The notes beneath the pieces are model-generated. The model did no database searches. It had not been told where the DNA came from and was given only the letters and a program-made list of their open reading frames with translations. Source: Bacteroidales bacterium (lineage in GTDB: Bacteria; Bacteroidota; Bacteroidia; Bacteroidales; UBA932). From it: DNA of 58,775 nucleotides. The first letter of the stretch is position 1. Every line of letters starts with the position of its first letter. The translations under genes were made by a program, and so were the position numbers. This document shows positions 25,040 to 31,965 of the stretch, in pieces. The stretch covers positions 1 to 58,775 of the forward strand of contig JAKSJM010000010.1 in assembly GCA_024398075.1 (NCBI GenBank), in the 5' to 3' direction.

Positions 25040-27856
25040 TCAGAACTTAAGTCTACAAGTGAGTCCATAGTAGAATGAAGGAGTGAAAATCGCTCCTACA
25101 CCAGTAGCCATGGACACCACGTATGGACGTGAATTAGTGAAATTGTTTGCAAAGAAAGAAATGCTGACGTGGTCACCTACCTCTTTCGTGATACTAAGGT
25201 TGGCTGACATGTATGGGCCATATCCATCCTGAGCGAAAGTGTATGCATTTCCGGACTTCAAAATGAGGTTTGCAAACTTAGGATCAGATGCTTCCGTAGC
25301 TGTAAACTCATAAATCTTTCCCTCGAGGTCCATATAAGCGACGGGATAAACAGCCGTAAAGGAATCTCCATCACTGATACTTCCTCCCGTAGGGGTCTTT
25401 GATGTCTCGCTCACAGTAAATGCGTAGTCGCTGCCCTCATAAGTAGAGATGTTACGCATACGGGTCAGAAGTGACGCCTCAAGGCGGCATGTAACGATGA
25501 GGCGCGCCTGAGGGATATGAGTAATCATCGTAAGGTTCGCATCAAGGTTTGACGTAACCTTACCATTCACCACAGGGGTTCCAGAACCACCATTTGCATA
25601 AATTCCGACATACTGGAAAGAGCGGTTCGGCAGACTTGTATGCGACCAACCGTTCTGGTAATAGTATGCCAGAGTCTCATCGTGAGTCTTTGTGTAGTTA
25701 TATGAAGCATCCAGACGGAACTGAGTAAAGATGGACTCTATCTGAGGGAAGTCCACGGTAAGCTCCGCTCCAGCACGATTCACGTCGGCACCATTGTCCT
25801 GACGAGTGGACTTCACGAAAGTCTGGTCATAAACCTTGGTGTCCATAGGCATCCACCAGTCATTCTCATCGCCTCTCACATACACACTGCCGGTCTGGCC
25901 ATCCACCTTGATCTGAGGGTCTGAAGGCATCGTGTAGCCAGATGGCAACTGAAGGATGCGGTATTCAAATGGCGTATACAGCGACCTCAACTGATATGGG
26001 TACTGAGTCTTGTTGTAGAATCCCACCAATGAGACCTTTGCGCCCCATAGCTTGGCATCCACACCCACTTCTGCATTCTGTCCACGCTGCCATCTAAGTG
26101 ATGGGTTATACTCCATCGAATATGGCTGAGTGTAGAAGATGTATGACGAGCTGTCTCCATGAGAGAAGCCAAATGTCTGGATATCACGATATTCCTGCTT
26201 AGGATAAAGGATATAGAACGATGGTAGCTTCTCGGTGACTCCCCAGCCTCCACGGACCGAGAGAGCCTCCGACAGCGTCCATTTCACATTCAGTCTCGGA
26301 GACAATGTGTTCATGTGGTCATACTGGGTACCCTGGATGAAAACATTCTCCATTCTAAGTCCAGCCACGACCTGTACCTTGGTTTCCATCAATGGGAAAG
26401 TAAAATCCTCTTCACCATATACCGAGAGGTTATGCATGAATGGATAGTCGCTATATGGACGAGGGCGATAGCCATTGGCCGCAAGCGAAGGATCCTCATA
26501 ATACTCTCCCTGACCTATGTTTCCATTTGCCTTCCACTGGGTTCCCGCCTTGAAAGAGCTCTTGGTTTCTCCCCACTTCTTGAGAAGTTCATATTTGAAA
26601 GATGCGGCATAGTCCAACTCCTTGGAATCGACAATGAGATCAGAAAAATACGTAAGAGGCAGTCTGTCAGCCAGATGATATCCTTCCTGTTCGGCATGGA
26701 TGGATGGCTGATTCGAGCCATAGGAATTGAATGCGTGTGTATGGGATAGGTTGTCACCATAGTTCACCGAGGCATCAAGCTTGAGGCTGGTAACCCAAGG
26801 CTTGTTTATCTGCCAAGAAAGAACTGTATTTGCCCTGAAAGCATTGTCCCTTACTGTCTGATACTCTCCTGTGAAAGCATCTGGATCATCTTCGCTGTTC
26901 ATTCCACCTATGTTTCCAGTAGCTCCAATCTCAAATCTGAGGTTCTTGAAGAAGGTGTTTGAGTATGCAAGCGACGCACCGCGGCGCGTATACGATTCAT
27001 ATGGGGACACGAGCTTCCTGGTAGCACGGGCCCACTCACCACTTACATTGATCACTCCCCTATCCTTAGGAAGCGCAACTCCCTTGGACACAGATGTTTG
27101 ATATGTTCGCGGATTCACCGTAAAAGACACATTCAGTGGCGTACGTCCCTTACGGGTATGGATCTTCACCATACCACTGTTCAGGTCACCATACTCGGCT
27201 GACGGTACACCTGTTATGACCTCGACGGACTCCACATTGTCGACAGACACGCTGCGCGTATCGGCACCAGACATTGCACCGAAGCCTGCATTGTTTCCTA
27301 TTCGGACTCCATCCACCTCAAGCGCTGTACCGAATGAGGCATTTCCTGCAGATGAGGCGCCTGAGCGCAATGACATGGCACTCGATGAGGTGAGGTCTGG
27401 GTTCACGGTCTTTCCGCCAGGCAGCAGAGCCGCCATGTCAGACATGCTGGACATCTGCAGATGGTTCAGTGCATCCCTACCCAGGGTGTGGGATGTGCCG
27501 ACGCCATCATGCGCCTTCTGAGCAGTCACCACTACCTCCTTGAGAGCCAATGAGTTCTCCTTCAACTTTACGACGATGCCACTGACGTCGCCGTTCACTT
27601 CTATCTGCCTAACCTCATCTACGAAGCCTAAGCAGCTCACTTTCAATGTGTACTTGCCTTTGGGAACATTCAGAATGGAGTAATCTCCTTTCTCGTCAGT
27701 CACTGCCCATAGAAAGTTGTCATCCAGAGTGACTACCACGCCACCCAGAGGGGCACCTGACTTTTCCTCAATCACGCGACCGGACACACTGAAACCTGCC
27801 GCCCAAACACTCATGGGAAGCAGGACAAAAACGATCAGCGCGAAGAACTTTCTCAT
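25040..27856 (-). CDS. TonB-dependent outer-membrane receptor
   Basis: 938 aa from the ATG at 27856, preferred over the ATG nine codons upstream because it begins a signal peptide (MRKFFALIVF to VWA-AG) and is preceded by a GGAGGAATAA ribosome-binding-like sequence inside the end of the nitroreductase gene. Residues about 20-100 are a carboxypeptidase-regulatory-like domain, about 115-220 the plug (VEVITGVPSAEYGDLNSG), and the rest a 22-strand type barrel ending in LTCRLKF. No SusD partner is present, so it is not a typical glycan-uptake pair. Cargo may be a metal complex or peptide; unresolved. Confidence 0.93.
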   Translation of the reverse strand: MRKFFALIVFVLLPMSVWAAGFSVSGRVIEEKSGAPLGGVVVTLDDNFLWAVTDEKGDYSILNVPKGKYTLKVSCLGFVDEVRQIEVNGDVSGIVVKLKENSLALKEVVVTAQKAHDGVGTSHTLGRDALNHLQMSSMSDMAALLPGGKTVNPDLTSSSAMSLRSGASSAGNASFGTALEVDGVRIGNNAGFGAMSGADTRSVSVDNVESVEVITGVPSAEYGDLNSGMVKIHTRKGRTPLNVSFTVNPRTYQTSVSKGVALPKDRGVINVSGEWARATRKLVSPYESYTRRGASLAYSNTFFKNLRFEIGATGNIGGMNSEDDPDAFTGEYQTVRDNAFRANTVLSWQINKPWVTSLKLDASVNYGDNLSHTHAFNSYGSNQPSIHAEQEGYHLADRLPLTYFSDLIVDSKELDYAASFKYELLKKWGETKSSFKAGTQWKANGNIGQGEYYEDPSLAANGYRPRPYSDYPFMHNLSVYGEEDFTFPLMETKVQVVAGLRMENVFIQGTQYDHMNTLSPRLNVKWTLSEALSVRGGWGVTEKLPSFYILYPKQEYRDIQTFGFSHGDSSSYIFYTQPYSMEYNPSLRWQRGQNAEVGVDAKLWGAKVSLVGFYNKTQYPYQLRSLYTPFEYRILQLPSGYTMPSDPQIKVDGQTGSVYVRGDENDWWMPMDTKVYDQTFVKSTRQDNGADVNRAGAELTVDFPQIESIFTQFRLDASYNYTKTHDETLAYYYQNGWSHTSLPNRSFQYVGIYANGGSGTPVVNGKVTSNLDANLTMITHIPQARLIVTCRLEASLLTRMRNISTYEGSDYAFTVSETSKTPTGGSISDGDSFTAVYPVAYMDLEGKIYEFTATEASDPKFANLILKSGNAYTFAQDGYGPYMSANLSITKEVGDHVSISFFANNFTNSRPYVVSMATGVGAIFTPSFYYGLTCRLKF

Positions 27857-27857
27857 C

Positions 27858-28340
27858 TTATTCCTCCATTGCCTCGTAGCCAATGGCCACTACACAAAGA
27901 ACCTGCATTTCGTCCTTGAGGCCAAGAAGAGACTTGACATAGCTCTCAGCATCACCCTGAGAAGGGTCCTTGCGTACGCGCGGTCTTCCATTTACATGTA
28001 CCCAGCAAGAGCCAAGGTCCATGGCAGTGGCGGCAAGCTGGATGAATGTAGCTGAAATGGCGCAATTCTCTCGCCAGAGGTCAGTTTTCGAGGTGTCACC
28101 CATAACCACAACAGCCACAGGCGCGCCCTTGATGAGCGCTGAGCCGTAGTCGCGCATCTCAGAGAGTGCGAGAAGGGTATCGGGGTCATCTATTACCATG
28201 AATGCGCTGCTCTTCGTGTTCTTCGAAGATGGCGCTGTATATGCCATATCAAGGATAGTGTCAAGCACTTCCTTCTCCACTGGCTGCTGTGTGAAGCGAC
28301 GTACTGAATGGCGCTTCTTGATTACTTCTGCAAAATCCAT
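27858..28340 (-). CDS. Nitroreductase family FMN-dependent oxidoreductase
   Basis: 160 aa. Starts DFAEVIKKRHSVRRFTQQPV, the FMN-phosphate-binding Arg block, then MAYTAPSSKNTKSSAF and LAATAMDLGSCWVHVNGR. No signal peptide, so cytoplasmic. Shorter than most nitroreductases, as is common in the Bacteroidota small subgroup. It overlaps the nuclease stop by 1 bp (TAATG) and its stop lies 1 bp from the TonB receptor start, so it is translationally coupled on both sides. It might reduce the cargo imported by the receptor, or a metal chelate (inference). Confidence 0.88.
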   Translation of the reverse strand: MDFAEVIKKRHSVRRFTQQPVEKEVLDTILDMAYTAPSSKNTKSSAFMVIDDPDTLLALSEMRDYGSALIKGAPVAVVVMGDTSKTDLWRENCAISATFIQLAATAMDLGSCWVHVNGRPRVRKDPSQGDAESYVKSLLGLKDEMQVLCVVAIGYEAMEE

Positions 28341-29185
28341 TATTTACTATGCTTTTTAGCGTATTTCTTATCAAATGTACAATTCAAAAGGTGAGCAAGT
28401 CGGTAGCCCGCATTTGTGATCTGGGAGCTGACGAGCGCCTTCTGCTCAAGCAACCAGTCTCCCTTGATAGTGTCGCCCTCCTTGATGCTATGAATGGGCC
28501 AAGAGCACTTTGCCGAGTCGTATCCCCAGTCATAAGGGTCCCCTTTCACGATCTCGGCGATTTCCTCCTCAGTGGCACGGTCCCACAAATAAGCAAGTTC
28601 ACTGAATCCCCAAGGCCACCTGTCGGTGATGCACTGGTCATCCCAGAATGTGTGATAGCGCAGCGGCGCTCCCTTATATGTCACATTATAATAACCAATG
28701 GTCATGTCCTCTGGATTGTAGCGAATATGCTCAGGACAATGCATATCTCCAAGCCAATGAACTACCATCACCAGCTTCACGAAGCGTGCTGTATCTTCCA
28801 TGCTCTTGTAGTCCTTCAGCTGCTCGCTGAAATCCACGATGAATGGGATACAGTTCTTCACAAATCTACCATTGTCATTCACGCCCCTGAAAGGCTGAAA
28901 GTCCATATTTGCCTCGAAAGTGTGAGGGAAAGCCTGGACTGTCTTGGCATCATTGAACTTGATACCATAATTCCATGCAAGGATGGGTTTGTTCTTATAC
29001 TCATCCGCAAATGAAGCATACTCCACGATGGAGTGTCCATTCAAGATCTCTGCGATGGCCTTCTGGGTCGTCGGTGTAAGATGATCCTCCGCGATCTTCG
29101 CTACAGTGGCGTGTCCTACTCGTCCCCAGCCGAAGGCTGAGATGACCATAAACAGGCCAATGACTAAACAACTAATCCTTTTCAT
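28340..29185 (-). CDS. S1/P1 nuclease family protein, one zinc ligand replaced
   Basis: 281 aa. Signal peptide ends just before Trp20, the expected mature N-terminal zinc ligand, followed by His25 (WGRVGH). Asp61, His143-Asp147-His153 (HWLGDMHCPEH) and His178-Asp182 (HTFWD) match the three-zinc site of P1 nuclease. The segment that normally reads WHY carries Asn72 (WNYGI), so one zinc ligand is apparently lost. Family enzymes degrade single-stranded nucleic acids and remove 3' phosphates in the periplasm. First gene of the TonB receptor operon. Confidence 0.85.
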   Translation of the reverse strand: MKRISCLVIGLFMVISAFGWGRVGHATVAKIAEDHLTPTTQKAIAEILNGHSIVEYASFADEYKNKPILAWNYGIKFNDAKTVQAFPHTFEANMDFQPFRGVNDNGRFVKNCIPFIVDFSEQLKDYKSMEDTARFVKLVMVVHWLGDMHCPEHIRYNPEDMTIGYYNVTYKGAPLRYHTFWDDQCITDRWPWGFSELAYLWDRATEEEIAEIVKGDPYDWGYDSAKCSWPIHSIKEGDTIKGDWLLEQKALVSSQITNAGYRLAHLLNCTFDKKYAKKHSK

Positions 29186-29194
29186 ACGTTATCA

Positions 29195-29220
29195 ATGTTA
29201 TGAATCGTCAAATATAACAT
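29195..29220. promoter_or_regulatory. Candidate operator inverted repeat
   Basis: ATGTTAT (29195-29201) and ATAACAT (29214-29220) are perfect inverted 7-mers with a 12-bp spacer, covering the -7 element of the minus-strand operon in the divergent region shared with the S46 peptidase gene. A further GTTAT lies at 29188-29192. Confidence 0.35.
29209..29216 (-). promoter_or_regulatory. -7 element for the nuclease/TonB operon
   Basis: Minus strand TATATTTG, 23 bp before the nuclease start. It lies inside the inverted repeat ATGTTAT-N12-ATAACAT (29195-29220), a possible operator. No good -33 element was seen. Confidence 0.5.
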
Positions 29221-29229
29221 AATTATTGC

Positions 29230-29237
29230 TACATTTG
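29230..29237 (+). promoter_or_regulatory. -7 element for S46 peptidase gene
   Basis: TACATTTG matches TAnnTTTG, 24 bp before the start codon. No TTTG is present at the -33 distance. Confidence 0.5.
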
Positions 29238-29261
29238 TGTCATTAGAGTTATCAAATTCAA

Positions 29262-31373
29262 ATGAAAAAAATCTCTCTTATAGTAGTTGCAATGCTGGCC
29301 ATTGGCCTCCAGGCACGCGCAGACGAAGGAATGTGGATGGTAAATGCCATCACAAAAGCATTGGAAGCAAACATGCAGGCAAAGGGATTGAAACTCTCAG
29401 CCGGCGAAATTTATAACTCAGACGCGCCAGGAACTGCGCTCACCGATGCCATTGTGGCGCTCGATTTCGCCTGTAGTGGCAGCGTCATCTCCGATCAGGG
29501 ACTGGTGATAACCAACCACCATTGCGCATATTCTGATGTGCATGCACTCAGCACCTCGGAACACAACTACCTTGAGGATGGTTTCTGGGCAATGCACTCG
29601 AATGAAGAGATTTACATCCCTGGCAAAAGCATATTCTTCCTGAAGAAGGTGCTGGACGTGACAGACGAAGTCGCAGAGCTCATCGCATCAGAGGAAGCCG
29701 CCGGAAGAGTTGCAGGTTCAAGGAGAATCAGCCATCTGATGGAGAGCAAATACTCAAAGCAGACTGGACTTGAAGCATCATTGAGCAGTATGTGGGCAGG
29801 CTCCAAGTACTACCTGGCACTTTATGAGGTCTACACCGACATCCGTCTGGTAGCCGCACCTCCTGTAAGCATCTCAGCCTTCGGTGGCGACATCGACAAC
29901 TGGGAGTGGCCTCAGCACAAGTGCGACTTCGCCATGTACAGAATATACGCCGACGAGAGCGGTCGCCCGGCGAAGCATTCAGAGAAAAATGTTCCGCTTC
30001 ATCCTACCCGCAAGCTGCAAATCAGCTCTAAGGGTTACCAGGACGGCGACTTCGCCATGGTGCTGGGCTACCCAGGCCGCACCGACAGGTATTCCACCTC
30101 ATACAAGGTAGACTTCCTCAGCGAAGTCAGCCTCCCTATCTCAAATGAGATTCGCGGCAAGGAGATGGAGATCGTAAACAAATGGATGAATGCAGATCCT
30201 GCAGTGCGTCTCAAATACTCAGACTTTTTCTTTTCTCTTTCCAATGTTCAGGAAAATAACGAAGGTGAAGTACAGTGTATCAAGCGTTTCTGCGTAGTAG
30301 ACGAAAAGCGAGAGAAGGAAGCCAAACTTCAGGAATGGATACTCGCCGACCCTGTACGCACAGAGAAGTGGGGGAACACATTGGCAGGAATAGAAAAGCA
30401 CTACGCACTCACAAACGAGTTTGAGAAGAGCCTCATCTGCTTCAGGGAAACACTTGTAAGAGGTAGCAAGTATGCGCTAGCTTCCATGAGGTTAAAGAAC
30501 AATGGTCGCTCAGGCAAGATGACCCGTCAGCAGCTCGCAAAGCTCGTCGCTGACATATATGCTGAGATGGACATGAGGGTGGAAAACGACCTGCTGAAGT
30601 ATTCTGTCGAGAAGTACTGTGAAGGTGTGGACTCAGCACTCTGGGGCCCATATCAGAAGGAACTGTTCGCAGCGTTCTCTGGAAACGTGGAGAAAATGGC
30701 AAGCTACCTTATCGAGCAGTCATGGATGACCTCGGAGAAGCAGGTCACCGAATTCCTCACTGATTCAGGTACAAAGACCACAGAAGAGTATATAAACGAC
30801 CCTATGATACGTTTCCTTTCAGATGTAAGTGTATCTGACTTCAACACTATGCTTTCTGAAATAGAGCAGGGAGAGAAGCTACTTGATTATGACCATGCCT
30901 TTACGCAGGCTATGTACCAGATGAACCTTGACAAGGGCATTCCGCAGTATCCAAACGCGAACTCAACCATGCGCGTGACCTATGGCACTGTGGGTGGCTA
31001 TGAGCCTAAAGATGGCATCTGGCTTAAGTCTACTACATACACGAGCGGCATCCTTCAGAAGTACGACCCTACTTCATACGAGTTCAACCTCAAATCAGAC
31101 TGGAAGGCTCTTTTGGAGCTTGGATCGTATGTCGGTCCGGTCAACTTCCTCACTGACTGCGACATCACAGGAGGAAACAGCGGTTCGCCTGTACTCAATG
31201 GAAATGGCGAACTCATTGGACTTGCGTTTGACGGAAACAAGGAGTCACTTGCCAGCGACGTCTCATGCACCCCTGGTTACAACCAGTGCGTATGCGTAGA
31301 CATAAGGTACGTTCTCTGGACCCTTAAGTACTACGCACATATGGACAGAATAATCGCAGAAATCAATGAATAA
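29262..31373 (+). CDS. S46 family dipeptidyl-peptidase (DPP7-like)
   Basis: 703 aa with a signal peptide (cleavage near ARA-DEG). Chymotrypsin-like S46 enzyme of the periplasm that releases dipeptides. Catalytic residues are seen as TNHHC (His87), GGDIDNWEWP (Asp) and TGGNSGSP (Ser640). The substrate-pocket position reads FDGN, with Gly as in DPP7 rather than Arg as in DPP11, so hydrophobic P1 residues are likely preferred over Asp/Glu (inference from the published subfamily distinction). The 3' end overlaps the deformylase-like gene by 8 bp. Supports a peptide-using metabolism. Confidence 0.93.
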   Translation: MKKISLIVVAMLAIGLQARADEGMWMVNAITKALEANMQAKGLKLSAGEIYNSDAPGTALTDAIVALDFACSGSVISDQGLVITNHHCAYSDVHALSTSEHNYLEDGFWAMHSNEEIYIPGKSIFFLKKVLDVTDEVAELIASEEAAGRVAGSRRISHLMESKYSKQTGLEASLSSMWAGSKYYLALYEVYTDIRLVAAPPVSISAFGGDIDNWEWPQHKCDFAMYRIYADESGRPAKHSEKNVPLHPTRKLQISSKGYQDGDFAMVLGYPGRTDRYSTSYKVDFLSEVSLPISNEIRGKEMEIVNKWMNADPAVRLKYSDFFFSLSNVQENNEGEVQCIKRFCVVDEKREKEAKLQEWILADPVRTEKWGNTLAGIEKHYALTNEFEKSLICFRETLVRGSKYALASMRLKNNGRSGKMTRQQLAKLVADIYAEMDMRVENDLLKYSVEKYCEGVDSALWGPYQKELFAAFSGNVEKMASYLIEQSWMTSEKQVTEFLTDSGTKTTEEYINDPMIRFLSDVSVSDFNTMLSEIEQGEKLLDYDHAFTQAMYQMNLDKGIPQYPNANSTMRVTYGTVGGYEPKDGIWLKSTTYTSGILQKYDPTSYEFNLKSDWKALLELGSYVGPVNFLTDCDITGGNSGSPVLNGNGELIGLAFDGNKESLASDVSCTPGYNQCVCVDIRYVLWTLKYYAHMDRIIAEINE

Positions 31374-31965
31374 GATCATAACTCTCGCAGCCTGCGCACT
31401 TGCATCAGTAGCCTGCACACATAAAGCCAGCTACACATGGACAGAATACGAGTCTGTCCTCATCTTCGATGCAGACTCACTCATGAAGGTACTAGTCGTA
31501 GACGACCATGCGGATTCGCTTTTCCTTAGGGACAAGAGCGTGGAACTCACTACTGCAGACATTGACTCTGACATCTACCGCAAGCTGTCGAAGCTGATGC
31601 TCGCCACTGTCGTCCATGAGGACGGCGTGGGCATCGCAGGCCCTCAGGTCGGCATAGGCCGACGCATCGTGGCCGTCCAGCGCTTCGACAAGGAAGGAGA
31701 GCCATTCGAGGTCTATCCAAATATCAGGATAACCGCATTCAGAGGCGACAAGGAGCCAGGCGGAGAAGGTTGCCTCTCAGTGCCAGGATGGCGCGGCACT
31801 GTCAGTCGCTACCGCGACATCGACATCGCCTACACTTCCCCACTCACCCTGCACGACACTACAGAAACCGTCCAGGGATTCTCAGCTGTCATTTTCCAGC
31901 ACGAGACCGATCACCTGGACGGAGTCATCTATATCGACAGGGCCGACACCCTGATGAGACGCTAG
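31366..31965 (+). CDS. Peptide deformylase-like lipoprotein
   Basis: 199 aa. The N-terminus is a lipoprotein signal: basic start, hydrophobic core and lipobox SVAC with Cys17. The catalytic domain retains GVGIAGPQVG (Gln kept, AA changed to AG), EGCLSVPG (metal Cys) and QHETDHLDG (both His and Glu), so it looks active. Deformylases normally act on the ribosome in the cytoplasm; export to the periplasm makes the substrate unclear. It overlaps the S46 peptidase gene by 8 bp, so the two are coupled. Convergent with the fimbrillin-like gene, sharing a CTAG at the stops. Confidence 0.85.
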   Translation: MNKIITLAACALASVACTHKASYTWTEYESVLIFDADSLMKVLVVDDHADSLFLRDKSVELTTADIDSDIYRKLSKLMLATVVHEDGVGIAGPQVGIGRRIVAVQRFDKEGEPFEVYPNIRITAFRGDKEPGGEGCLSVPGWRGTVSRYRDIDIAYTSPLTLHDTTETVQGFSAVIFQHETDHLDGVIYIDRADTLMRR

